A stretch of 64,000 nt of DNA from Pholiota molesta. Its lineage: Eukaryota; Basidiomycota; Agaricomycetes; Agaricales; Strophariaceae. The DNA is taken from assembly GCA_014925825.1 (NCBI GenBank), contig JACGCK010000102.1:1-64000 (forward strand), in the 5' to 3' direction. Position numbers and translations under genes: made by a program. Positions 51,893 through 62,450 of the stretch are shown one piece after another. Position 1 is the stretch's first letter; the number at the start of each line of letters is the position of its first letter. The notes under the pieces are model-generated. The model was not told where the DNA came from. It was given only the letters and a program-made list of their open reading frames with translations, and searched no databases.

Positions 51893-54832
51893 TTACGAAT
51901 CTTGATCTTTCCTCTTGTAGTTGTTGCGCCGACGTTGATTCCGGCTAGGTTTCTGAGGGCCGAGTGAAGAAGCTAATTCACCGATACGGTCGCGAAGAGA
52001 CTTCAAAGCTACCGTTGGTTTGCAGTAAAGGTCCGAAAATTCATCGTCGATGTCATGATCGTAAGAAAGGCTAGTGCCATTCCAAAAGTCCGCTGAGCGT
52101 CCATTAGCACCGGCATACTCATTGCGCTCGACAAAGTCACAGTTGACCACGATGCCTTGATTAGTTATCTGGCGGTTGGAAACGACACCGCGAAAGGCAA
52201 TTGCGTCGTTGACTGTCCAGAATTTGAGCCAGAAAATCTGAAGGCCTGCCTCGTTGGTGCGAAGAACCCGTTCTAAGCTCGAGAGAGTTTTACCGGCGAG
52301 GGGCAGAACCATCAATATCCACTGAACGATACTGCGCCAGGTGAAAGCTGGGGGCAAATTCCAGATAATGAGATAGGCTGTCTGAGTGCCAGGGCCAATG
52401 ACAGACATGACAGGTACAGGAGCAGTCTCAACAGCCGGAAATACGGATTGAATCGTTTCCAGCGTAGAACCTTCGGGCAGTGTTGGAGAGTACGGAACTA
52501 TCGCTGACGAAGAGGATGCGAGAGTTGGGACAACTGTGTGCCCCCCAGACCTGGTCTGAGTAACCACTAGGGCCGCAGAAGGCGTCACAAATCTGCCGGA
52601 AACTTCTGGGGCTAGCCGCTCTTCCAGGGTTACACGAGGTGGCGTCAGAGAGCGAGGTTGTGCATGGCGATCGGGAGAGTGAGCTCGTTCTTTCCCTCGA
52701 GGCGAGAGCATGCGCCATTTTCCCAAAGAAGACCGAGAACAACCATGGTAGTCGGAAAAGGGACTCGGAGACCGATGAGCTGGAGGAGTAGGAGTACGGA
52801 AGCGAGGGGGGGTACGGGAACGAGGGCGGCTGGAGGGTGGTTCCGGACGATAAGACTGCTGCGAGGATGAACCATATGCACGACGATCCCTTTCGTGGTC
52901 ACGAAAAGCGAGATGACCATACTCTTCATCAGGAGAGCGTCTTCTCGAAGACGAGTGTTGAACGCAAGAGCGGTAACGGTCGTTTCTAAAGGCATGAGGA
53001 GGGGTCCGAGGGCGATGATCCGTGAGGTACCTGGGAGCTGCTGATGGGGTGCTACGGAAGGCTGATGATCCGATGGTACGAGACGTATCGATTGCACGCC
53101 GTTTGTAGGGTGGTGACTGTGACACCGGTGAAGCTCGGGCAGATCTCAAGGGCGAGGGGGTCCTAGGACGACTCTGCGCAGGCTTGGGAACAAAGTCCGA
53201 AGTTGTATCCATTTGTTTGTTGTCAGCTGAGAATCGGGAAATCAATTGGGCCTTGGTAATAGTAGCCTGGTCTGCCGCCGAAGTATAGACACACTGCAGG
53301 TCTTGACGAGCAGGTTTTTCTGTCTTATACATCCAGGCAGAAGCTGTCCGTTTGGCTAAGTCCTTGCTGTTTTCTCGCTGAACGAAAGGTAACGGCGGCA
53401 CAGGTAGGCCAAAAATTGCAGGATCCGCTTTATAGGCCTCCAGGATAGGTACTTCGTCATCAAAGCAAAGGTAGTGCCGACGTGAACGGTCAAAGTAACG
53501 GTGGCGGCCGATGTCATTCTTTCTTCGGGTGCCAATCTGTTCCATACATTCCGTGTAGTGCCCATCATCGAGATTTGTCACCATCCAAGTCGTCCATGTA
53601 CCAGCTGCCGGAGAAATGATGGGAGGTGGTAAAATTTCTCCTGACGCGGATACTGAAGATTCGGGGGTTTGAGTGTCAGGTGTCACGACTGCTATGACAG
53701 AGGACGGCGGGGGCAAGGGATGCAATCCTGCAATGTAATCTGTGTTGTTAAGTCTTGCTAGGACGGTGGGGGAAGCTCGCATTTGCGCGCCTGTATCCAA
53801 AGGCGGAAGGGAAGTGGCTAATCCGAGGTCAAAACTGAGGTCCTGGAGGGTACAACCCGCTTGACGCATCACCATCTCCATAGCGTTAGTAGTTTTGTTC
53901 ATGCCGGCGACGGGAGTGTTGACAACAAAATTGGCCAATTTTGAACTTTTATCTGTGCGTGTTTGATCTTTGGCAGTCTCCATTTCGTGGACGATGAAGC
54001 AGGGTACGCGATATTGTAGTAGCCATAGGCCATCTTCTTTAGCAGCTCCGTTTAACCAGGTTCCTATCAAAGAGTCGTGGGCTTCTTGGATCGGTCCACT
54101 GACGAGCCTGGGTTCCTTGAGGACAGCATCAGCGAGCCTGCACCAGGCGTCCATGAACTTAATTTCTGCTTGAATAAGTGCCATGTCATCCACGGCGACA
54201 TCGAAGGAGATTTCTCCGTCCACGGTGAGGAAGGCATCGGGCCTGCCTAAGGGTCGGTCGGCCCATATCTTCGCGTTCAAGCGCTCGATAGCAGATTTAG
54301 AAGCTATCATCCTTTGCAACTCCTTGTATCGTTCCTTCATCCTGTACAGGAAGTCAACTGCAAAAGATCCTTTGTTCCCTGGTCCCGAAGGGTCCCAATA
54401 GCGGGTGATCGGCGTAAATTCTGGGGAAGGATGATCGCAAGGCCTTTTGATAAAGCCCATCCAGGGGACTCGCAAATCGTAGTGCTGTGGAGACACAGTG
54501 GGGTCGAAATGTCCGATATGACCATCGCTCCTGCAGTAATTGGCAGGCAACCTTTTTCTGCCGGCGAAGGTGGGTTCGCGAAGTCCAGGATAGAACGGTG
54601 TTTGGTTCGAATTCGGCGACCAGAGTTCAATTGTGCTAGTGCCAAGCGTGACGAGTCGAGACGTTATGGAGGAGAAGGGAGGAAGAAGGAAATACATGTT
54701 TGCAAAGACGGCCGGGGGGTCGAGGTAACCAGTGATGGCATAGAGCCTTGAGCCGATAAAGTTGAGGGCTCTGCTGCCACGGTCGTGCATAGCGGTGTCC
54801 ATAGTAGGTCCTGTAGAAAGAAAAGGTTCCAA
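51893..54832 (-). CDS. Intact 979-residue extra ORF after Gypsy pol, function unknown
   Basis: ATG at 54832 (MEPFLSTGPTMDTAMHDRGS), stop at 51893. There is no break in 2.9 kb, unlike pol. The N-terminal 300 residues form a globular-looking domain (FIGSRLYAITGYLDPPA, TRYWDPSGPGNKGSF). The middle (about 540-760) is basic, rich in Arg, Ser and Pro with many SP/RS/TPP repeats. Around residues 810-905 AYLIIWNLPPAFTW...GIVVNCDFVER resembles an RRM-type fold. The C-terminus is Arg/Lys-rich. It has no hydrophobic signal or membrane segment, so it is not an envelope protein. The start lies 336 bases after pol on the same strand, so it needs a spliced or internal transcript. I recall similar proteins as repeated hypotheticals in mushroom genomes. 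RNA binding is an inference. Confidence 0.75.
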   Translation of the reverse strand: MEPFLSTGPTMDTAMHDRGSRALNFIGSRLYAITGYLDPPAVFANMYFLLPPFSSITSRLVTLGTSTIELWSPNSNQTPFYPGLREPTFAGRKRLPANYCRSDGHIGHFDPTVSPQHYDLRVPWMGFIKRPCDHPSPEFTPITRYWDPSGPGNKGSFAVDFLYRMKERYKELQRMIASKSAIERLNAKIWADRPLGRPDAFLTVDGEISFDVAVDDMALIQAEIKFMDAWCRLADAVLKEPRLVSGPIQEAHDSLIGTWLNGAAKEDGLWLLQYRVPCFIVHEMETAKDQTRTDKSSKLANFVVNTPVAGMNKTTNAMEMVMRQAGCTLQDLSFDLGLATSLPPLDTGAQMRASPTVLARLNNTDYIAGLHPLPPPSSVIAVVTPDTQTPESSVSASGEILPPPIISPAAGTWTTWMVTNLDDGHYTECMEQIGTRRKNDIGRHRYFDRSRRHYLCFDDEVPILEAYKADPAIFGLPVPPLPFVQRENSKDLAKRTASAWMYKTEKPARQDLQCVYTSAADQATITKAQLISRFSADNKQMDTTSDFVPKPAQSRPRTPSPLRSARASPVSQSPPYKRRAIDTSRTIGSSAFRSTPSAAPRYLTDHRPRTPPHAFRNDRYRSCVQHSSSRRRSPDEEYGHLAFRDHERDRRAYGSSSQQSYRPEPPSSRPRSRTPPRFRTPTPPAHRSPSPFSDYHGCSRSSLGKWRMLSPRGKERAHSPDRHAQPRSLTPPRVTLEERLAPEVSGRFVTPSAALVVTQTRSGGHTVVPTLASSSSAIVPYSPTLPEGSTLETIQSVFPAVETAPVPVMSVIGPGTQTAYLIIWNLPPAFTWRSIVQWILMVLPLAGKTLSSLERVLRTNEAGLQIFWLKFWTVNDAIAFRGVVSNRQITNQGIVVNCDFVERNEYAGANGRSADFWNGTSLSYDHDIDDEFSDLYCKPTVALKSLRDRIGELASSLGPQKPSRNQRRRNNYKRKDQDS

Positions 54833-55167
54833 GTCCGAAGGAAACTAGCATCAAATGAATGACAGCTTAGATGCCTTAGTACTGTGGAGTTCCTCTGGAT
54901 CAAGTACTGGCGTCGCAATTAAGGCAGCCTAGCAGTTGAGCACTGAGGGGGAATAAGGAGAGACGAATCTCAACATAGGGCACTTTATATCGATTAATCT
55001 TCCATCAAAAGATCACGTGTGTTTCCATTTAGAGATTCGTCGCTTGAGTTTATTGGAAGCTTCGCAAAATAAGCTTATTGGTACAAAAATAGTACAGTCT
55101 TCTAAGGTGTCTTCAAGACGGTTGAATTGTTCATAGAAAATAAAGAAGAATGTTTTTAATTTTATTT
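54833..55167. other. Spacer between Gypsy pol and extra ORF
   Basis: AT-rich from 54960 on, with no repeat or gene seen. On the minus strand it directly precedes the ORF start, so it is the place to look for a promoter or splice acceptor. Confidence 0.5.
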
Positions 55168-56809
55168 CTAGAGGTTATGCAATTTGAGATATTCGCGTTT
55201 CAATTCAGGAGTGTTGCGTAGATCGTATTCGGATACCCAGGAATCATCGGCAGGTCCGTAGCCAGCCCATTGGATCCTAAATTGTCGTCTGTTCCCTTGT
55301 TTCCTCCCCAGGAGTCGATGGCCTATGATGGCTTCCACTTCATATTCCGGAGAAGCGAGGAAATCTCTAGTAGGTGGCAGTATTGATCTGGGTCCAAATT
55401 TCTCAGGCGACGGGTGGTATTTCTTAAGGTGAGCGATGTTGAAGACTGGATGCATCGGGTAAGTGTCTGGTAGGCGTAGGCGGTACACGACAGGATTTAT
55501 TTTTTCGAGGACTTCAAAGGGCCCAATGGTCCGTTGAACGAGTTTCTTGCCTGTCCCTTCTGTCTCAACCAATTTGAGAGTGTGCGGATTGACCAGCACC
55601 AAATCGCCGACATCGATGAGATCTACTGGGCATCTGCCTTTGTTGTAGGCTTTCACTTGTCGTTCCTGGGCGAGGGCCAGCGCATCACGGGCAGTGTCTC
55701 GTTTTTCATCGAGAATGGCGACGAACTCTTCGGCTCTTTGACTGGGAAGAAACGGTCTAGAAGATGGATCCACCTCTTGTAATAGAATGGTTGTCGAGAG
55801 TCGAGGTTTATATCCGAGTAGAAGGTCATTTGGTGCGTGACCGGAAGACGAGTGGACTGCTGAGTTGTAGGAAAATGCGAGGACGCTCAGCCACTTGGAC
55901 CAACTAGACCTATCGCGAGCGACGTAAGCACGCAACATCTGTTCGATGGTGGCATTGAGGATTTCGGTTTGGCCATCGGTTTGGGGGTGATGCGACGAGG
56001 AAAGGGTCATTTTGCTCCCATAGTTCACGACGATTGATTTCCAAAAGTCCGTTGCCCATCGTTTGTCTCTGTCCGTGATTATGTGGTCCGGCAAGCCAAA
56101 GATATGAACTACGCGATCCATGAACAATTTGGCGAATCCGTCACGACTTAATTCATTGTGCGTAGGGAGAATGATTGCGAATTTAGTTAACTTGTCTATG
56201 ACGACCAGGACGGCCGTGTACTGCTCATCCCCTGAAGGAGGTAGCCCGGTGATGAGGTCGAGAGAGACTGTTGCGAAGGGTTTCTTCGGTATGTGAGCGG
56301 GTCGAAGAGCCCCCATTTTTTTTTCCATGGTCAACCTTAATTTTCTGGCAGATGTCGCACGATGTACCAAATTCTTCTGCGTCTTTCAGCATGTTGGGCC
56401 AGTAGAATAATTCTCGTAGTCGTGCCAAGAATCGTTTCAGTCCAGCGTGAGCACTTTCCGATGGTGAGTCATGCATCCATTCCAATACGTAGTTGACCAT
56501 CGATTTAGGAACACATAGTCGAGTAGCCCAGTCGGCATCCAGGAAGTAGAAGAGACCGTCTTGCCCTTTTTGAAAATGAGAAGGAGTTAGGACTGTGTTG
56601 AGGTTGGAAATGCCGCTCAGGCTGTATTTCTGTTTGAAAAATGAGTCCTCGCATAGCCATCCACGAATCGCTTGAGTAGATCGGCGTTCAGAGATATCAG
56701 CAGATGAGATTTCTTTTCCCAATCCTCGTCTGGAGTATGAGCGGTTTTTCGAAATTAACGGGATAAGTCCAATGATCGTTTTCGTGGAAAGGCAAAGAGT
56801 CCGAGGCAT
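55168..56809 (-). pseudogene. Gypsy integrase with C-terminal chromodomain
   Basis: The zinc-binding H2C2 region (HAGLKRFLARLRELFYWPNM...CDICQKIK, about 56450-56350) is followed, after a one-base shift in a run of A/T at about 56330, by the catalytic core. The D, D and E lie in SLDLITGLP, TDRDKRW and SSHHPQTDGQTEILN (about 56265-55950). Then come the GPFEVLEKI region and a chromodomain YEVEAIIGHRLLGR...WAGYGPADDSWVSEYDL (about 55350-55210) ending at 55168. The chromodomain would direct insertion to marked chromatin. The 55168-56330 part is intact; the upstream part is shifted. Confidence 0.85.
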
Positions 56810-58030
56810 CGTCCCAGGTCATTGGTTCCAGCGGTGGTTCCGGGCTCGAGGATTTCGAGGATCTCTCTATGTCGCTGTCGAGGTCCAATTGTTCTTGAAG
56901 TAGACGTTGCTTGCGGGTCATAATCGGATAAGCTTCCTTGTCGACTAAATCCTCCCACCACCATACAGAAAAGGCGGCTTTAGGCGCTGGAGCGTTAGTG
57001 GAACGATCCTCAGCGACCTGAGCAATATCTCGCTTTTCGGATTCCTGGGTGATTGCGCCTATGTTATCCTGTACGGGTGAATCATGTGGAGGGGTCCGAG
57101 GCAGGCGCGAAGAGGATCGACATTGGAGTGGACTGTCCAGGTCTATGGACTATGCGTAGACCGGGAAAAGCCGCGAATACTGCCCCCCATGCTGCCAATC
57201 GTCTGTTCGTATTTTGTAGACTCTGGCCCATTGGAGCGCACATGGTCCGTAATCAGGATAATCTTCTCGCCTTCGATGAAAGGTTGAAATCGTACGAGGG
57301 CGTCTTTGGCGCCCAAAGCCTCTCTCTCCGTCGCACTGTAATTGCGCTCAGCAGATTTCAAGGTTCGGCTCCAGTACGCAATGACTCGTTCGACGTGAAC
57401 GAAGGTATCCTCGAAGGTATCCGCCCAGGTATCAGGCTCGGGCTTCTCTGGAAAGTCTGGAAGGTACTTAGTAAATAGATCAGGAACTGGGTTCCCGGCC
57501 GACCAAGCTTTATGTAGTCGATCGTATATAGGAGCACCTGAAGATCACGAATCTGAATGCGTTGAATTTGTTGTAGACTAGCACCTAAGGCAAAATCGGA
57601 AGCGTCCGTGTAAAGTCGGTAGGGTTGATTAGGAATGGGATGACCTAGAACGGGGGCGGCAGCGAGAGCTGTTTTGGCCTGTATCCAAGCATCTCGTGTT
57701 CAGGATTCCAGTGCCAACGAACGCCTTTACGAAGGAGAGCAAAGAGAGGAGTAGCGATGAAGGAATACTGTGGAATGTATTGAGAGAAGTAGACAACCAT
57801 TCCGAGGAATTTCTGCAAGTCGGATGTAGATTTCGGATGATCAAGTTCCTGTATAGCAGCTACCTTTTCCGCGTGTGTAGAGAGTCCCAATGTGATACTT
57901 TCTGACCAAGTAGAAGAATGGACGAGTAGCCGACGAAACATTTGGACGGAGATAACATTATCCCAGCTTTAATCAACGCCGAGAGTACGCAGTCGAGGTG
58001 TACTAAATGTTCATCCCAGGATTTGCTAAA
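56810..58030 (-). pseudogene. Gypsy RT connection and RNase H, multiply frameshifted
   Basis: Pieces in three frames: FSKSWDEHLVHLDCVL (about 58020), THAEKVAAIQELDHPKSTSD (about 57870), an RNase H start YRLYTDASDFALGASL (about 57600) and NYSATEREALGAKDALVRF...LITDH (57340-57250), then a linker with the acidic Trp-rich segment to 56810. At least five shifts separate them. The first shift, just after YIDDI, is a repeated TC. Confidence 0.8.
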
Positions 58031-59453
58031 TACGAGATGTCGTCGATGTATACTAGAGCAAATAGCCAAAGAAAAGGAGAGAGCACGCTCTGCATTATGC
58101 GTTGGAAGATAGAAGGACCATTGCGCAATCCGAAAGGCATTCGCTTGAATTGCCACAGTCCCAAGTGACAACGGAAGGCTGTCTTCTCCTTTTCCGAATT
58201 GGCCATTTTGAGTTGGGTAAACCCTGCTAGGGCGTCGAATGATGAAAGTACTTGAGAACCCGACAACGCCTGTATGATTTCATTTTGACGTGGTATAGGG
58301 AATTCGTCCGGTATGGTTTTGGTGTTCAACTTCCTGTAATCGACGACCAGCCTAGGTTTCCCGTTACGATAGATGACCACTACTGGAAAGCCCCATGGAC
58401 TGACAGATGGTTCTATGACGCCAGCTTCGAACCAAGCATTGACCTGTTTGTCTATGATTTCGCGTTTCGCAGGAGAGGCTCCATACATAGGAACAGAGAT
58501 AGGTTGGGTACCAGGGTGAAGCGGGACGTTGACTCGAGCGCTGACCTTTCCTAGACGACCATTGATGCCGAAGGCAGCTTCATTCTTTCGAAGGACCGCC
58601 GCGAGCTTAGGCATTATATCGTCTGGAATGTCAGGACCCAGGTTGACTAACTGCGAAATGTCTCCTTCGAGTGGTTCTGAATCGACAGCGGTCGTTTTAG
58701 GTCCCCAATCGTTGTCATTGTCCAGTTGGTCATCGTTGGGGGTAGGCATCGGCGGCGCAGAGGCTAAGTCCATGTCTTTTAAGGTACCTGCAATGACAGC
58801 TCTCATGGAATCGGCGGCTGAGGCCATCTTAGCGCGATCAGTCTCGGAAGGTTTGTCAAGAGAGTCAGGATCAATAAGATGGCCCACGACGTCCCCGGCT
58901 CGGATATACCAAGGGCGAGAACTGGGATTAGCGATAGGTAAATACGGATGGTCGGAATTAATCCAAGTCGTCGGAGCCGCTAGTATGTCCGCCATGTCCG
59001 TTCCTATTAGTAATTTCTCGACTATCCATTCTTTCTTGTCTCCGAAGGGGGCATTGACCTTGATGTTGTGGACATGGCCAGCTTGAATTATGGTATCTCC
59101 GTCAGCTAGTACAGGGATCTCCTGAATCGTGGCTTGGGCTTTCGATTTCGCGCGTCTGACAGCTTTGGAACGAACGAAGGGTTGAGAGGTGAAGGCTTGT
59201 CGTATTTCGAAACCTAGGTCGACGTTACTTGCAGAGGAAGCTTTGATTGTATGGTAAGGATAGTGTCCTATGCGAACCTCCGAACGGCCGTCGGCAAATC
59301 TGTCTAGTCCTATTTCATATGTAGTTTGAAAGTCCTCACCCAAAAGTAGCGGGACGCGCATTCCTCGTACCACGTAAGCTTCTAGTTCGAAACTGGCGTA
59401 AGAGCCATCGGTGGTTTCGGTGTACAAAGTGGTGCGTAGGTACCCTAATACCT
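58003..59453 (-). pseudogene. Gypsy protease C-terminus and reverse transcriptase
   Basis: The open frame enters from the inserted element (GYLRTTLYTETTDGS), completes the protease with VPLLLGEDFQ (about 59350), runs through a linker with clan-specific DMADILAAP, and shows RT motifs WGFPVVVIYRNGKPRLVVDY, FSSFDALAGF-like SSFDALAGFTQLKM, FKRMPFGLRNGPSIFQ and the catalytic ALVYIDDI (about 58045). It ends by frameshift after YIDDI. All core RT residues up to that point are present. Confidence 0.9.
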
Positions 59454-59823
59454 TGCATCAGGAAAAACACTTATGGCCCCAGGTGGGCCCAAGGTACCCA
59501 AGGTGCCCTAGGGAACCCTAGGGCAGCCAGGGCATCAGGGCAACCAGGGAGCTTTGTGTGCTCTGTGGAAGAAGTCACTTTGATCATTATTCCCAGGGCA
59601 ATCTGGGATCATCCTAGGGCATCTTAGGACTATATTTGCGGGCCTTAGGATGCTTTAATTTGTCTTGAAATATCAGAAAGAGCTATGGTGTACTTTAAGT
59701 TCACTTCTAGAGATCTTGGATCATACCAGGGAAAGGAAGTTTGGTTTTAAAAATATTATATTTAGCACATAACTACGACAACATAGACTAGTAAGTAAAA
59801 CACATTATGCTACTAGTAGTTTA

Positions 59824-60250
59824 ATGCTATCTCAAAAGTCATCGTCCATATTCCGCATCATCCCCCTCCGCATCATGTCATTGCCCGTGTCGTTCACGTC
59901 CGCGCTGACGTCGCCGTCCGCATTCATCGTGGCCCGCATTTGTCACCGCCATCGCCATCGTGGTTCGCGTCCGCCGTCGCTCGCGTTCGCCGTCACTCGC
60001 GTTCGCCGTCGCCGCCCGTGTATGTCGTTGCCGTCTCCATCGAGGCCGCGTTCGTTCGTCGTCACCCTCGCTAGCATTTGTCTTCGCTGTCGCCAGCGTT
60101 CGCCGTCGTCGTCTCTGTTGTCGGCGTTGCGTTACATGGGCGGTGGTGGGCGGTTGATCTCGATCACGTTCTATGGGAGGAAGATTGGTGGTCAGTTGGG
60201 CTGAGACGGAAGGAATGTAGAAGAGGAGAGGAGATGGAGGCGAATGGAGG
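59824..60250 (+). repeat. CG-rich low-complexity block (CGTCGC/CGCCGT)
   Basis: Runs of CGTTCGCCGTC and related units. Open frames in both directions are compositional. Confidence 0.7.
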
Positions 60251-60289
60251 GGGGTAGATATGTGTGGGCGAGATAGGGAAGAAATATAT

Positions 60290-60975
60290 AGATACACACC
60301 TCCTTCAAATCAATCTTGGCGTCGGCACTCATGGGCGTCTCGCGAATGAGTCCACTTCTCGCCTTCTTCTTGCGACAGGTTCAAGCGCTCCGATAGGTTC
60401 CTAAGCAAACGATTAACGCCAACCTGCGAGACAGAAGACACCACTCACTCAATATCCACCCGTCCGTGGATCTGCACATACGCCTTGCTAACCAAGAACC
60501 GCGCACAGTCCAGGAACTCGTCCTTGAACTTCCCTAGGAAGAAATCGTTCGCGCGCACCCCCTCCGCGGCCTCCTTCAGCGCCTTCTGTGCCTGCTCAAA
60601 GTCGAACTCGACGTACCGCTCCTTGATCGCAAGGCGAACGCGCGCGGACACCGCCTGCGCGGGGGCGCAGGCTACCGCGGGCGTGAAGCCCGTCGCGGCC
60701 TTGCGCGAGAGGATCGCGGCTGCGGCGAGGTAGCGCAGCACTCACGGGCAGTCGTCTGGATCGTGTTGAGGCACAGTGGCGCGAGAAACGTCTCGAGCAG
60801 CAGCGTGCGGCCCTGCGGGTGGTTGAAGTACACGAACAGGCTCAAGTGCACGACCCACGAGCCACCGAGCGCCCGTCCCGAGCAGCGCGGGTGCCGCGCA
60901 CCTGTCGACCGCGTCACGGAGCGTGTTGAGCTCCTCGAGCGCGACGTCCCAGTGCCCGGTCAGTCACCGTCACTG
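60290..60975 (-). pseudogene. Captured fragment of translation initiation factor eIF3e (INT6)
   Basis: The minus-strand pieces follow eIF3e order: TGHWDVALEELNTLRDAVDR (about 60965-60905), SWVVHLSLFVYFNHPQGRTLL (about 60880-60815), LNTIQT then VLRYLAAAAILSRKAA, FDFEQAQKALKEA, NDFFLGKFKDEFLDCARFLV, IHGRVDI (to 60449), an intron with GTGAGT/CTCGCAG borders (60447-60423), then VNRLLRNLSERLNLSQEEGEKW and the IRETPMSADAKIDLKE region (to about 60296). These are the PCI-domain segments of a core subunit of the 40S-binding eIF3 complex. Frameshifts at about 60900, 60750 and 60350 break it. Introns are retained, so the capture was from DNA, not from mRNA. Confidence 0.75.
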
Positions 60976-61129
60976 TCCGCGTCTTCGCCGTGGTCATCCA
61001 CGTCGTCGGCGTCGTCCCCGGCGATTGTCGTGGTTGTCCAGGGATTGTCGCCGTGGTCTTCCGTGGGTCGCCGTCTGTCGCCGTCCGGGTCGGGGCCAGG
61101 GGATTGACTTGTAGTCCGTCGTTTGGGGG

Positions 61130-61430
61130 TGTGCGTAAGCGGCGCAACGTGGCAGACGATAATAACTCACCTAGAAGGGAAGGTTGCACCAACAACCTTC
61201 CAGGCCCTCGTCGCTGCCAAACCTCCAGTCTGCTACTTGCTGACGTGGCAGAGGCCCGCGGTGTGCGCGATGCGCGCGATGGTCGCGGTAAGCCGCTGGG
61301 TGGCTGTTGCGAATGACGGACGGAGGTGGAAGGAGGTAGAGGGCAATCGAGAGAGGAGGAAGAGGGGATAAATGAAAGAGGAGAGCAGTTTGGACTTAGG
61401 CAATATCGAAGTGCAAACGTTGAAGTTCAA
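61130..61430 (-). pseudogene. Possible captured first exon of another gene
   Basis: The minus-strand frame contains FATATQRLTATIARIAHTAG, a TAG, then QTGGLAATRAWKVVGATFPS and a donor-like AGGTGAGTT at about 61170. The Arg/Ala/Thr-rich, acid-poor start resembles a mitochondrial presequence. I cannot name the gene. It lies upstream of the eIF3e piece on the same strand. Confidence 0.3.
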
Positions 61431-61499
61431 CCAGTCAACACGTGCTTGCCGCGCGTGCCGTCAGTCACGTGAGATTTGAACTTGTAACAATCTAAACGC

Positions 61500-62450
61500 G
61501 ACGCGTCGACGCGTCTCGCTGTTTGGATGGAAGGTGGGAAAACGGATTCAAGCTGGATCCGTTCTCCCACGTTTCAACCCTCCTCCGTCCCCTCCTCCAT
61601 CTGAAATCTCCTTCGGCGCTCGTCGTGCGTCTCGGCGTTCGCCGAGACGTCCATCATCCGTATCCGCGCGATCCCGCGTTCCTCTCTCAACCACCAGCAT
61701 CGTCACTCCACGCCACCAGCGCTCACTACCACATCGACGGCATTTGGGGACTGGAAGACCAAAGGGAAGACCCGGGGAGCGGGAGATCCGCCAGGTGCGC
61801 CCGAGTTAGCCTCCTTTCCCTTTCGCCTACTGACACCTCTCTCTGCCAGGCTCCCTGCCGCAGTCGATGGCCACTACTACTAGAGGCAGCGGCGGTTCGC
61901 ATATGCCCTGCAGCGGGATGCTCGAGCATGTCGACGCCGCGGGAGGTCATGCACGCGGCACGCCAGCGTTGTCCGCTGCTGCTCGTACCGCCATGATGAC
62001 AGTTCGCCCGCCCCTCGGCTTTTCCCTGGCTTTTCCCTGGCTTTGCCTGAACTCGAATGCCAGCTAATGGGCCTGCGTCTCAGTCCCTCCCGTGATGCCC
62101 CCTCACTTGTTGGCTTGTCCGCCGCGATCCTTGACACCAGCCCCTTCTCCCCTCCCCGCCGCTCTGCCCTACCATACCGTCTACGTGTACAAAGTGAGCT
62201 GCACATATTGCAGTCTCTGCGGCACATAGACGCTGAGGTGGGCTCGGCGCTGCAATTGAGCTGAAGTTGATGCTATGAGAGGTCACCACCGCAGGAGCTC
62301 AATGCTGCTCTGGCAGTCCCAACACCATACTGTACTAGCTTAGACTTGAAGTATTACTTATTACATTGTTATAGATCTATATTTCATTGGCCTGTAGACT
62401 TAATTCACTCTAGGGGATAAATGGTAATTCAAGTAATTGGCATGATTTAA
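61500..62450. repeat. Repeat segment related to the hAT-like interior
   Basis: At 61768-61803 the sequence GACCCGGGGAGCGGGAGATC is close to GACCCGGGAGCGGGAGACCC at 21300 in the hAT-like element, including the following C-A-GGT-GCGCCCG with a donor-like site. The rest is GC-rich with no gene I recognise. A second donor-like and TAG/CAG pattern suggests a transcribed unit. Confidence 0.4.

Noticed and set aside
51893..54832. Envelope protein of an errantivirus-like element
   Set aside because: The position after pol fits, but there is no signal peptide, transmembrane segment or fusion-peptide-like stretch; the composition is Arg/Ser/Pro-rich and soluble.
59824..60297. Arg/Thr-rich frames of 126-139 codons on both strands
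   Set aside because: Low-complexity CG-rich sequence with overlapping opposite frames and no domain.
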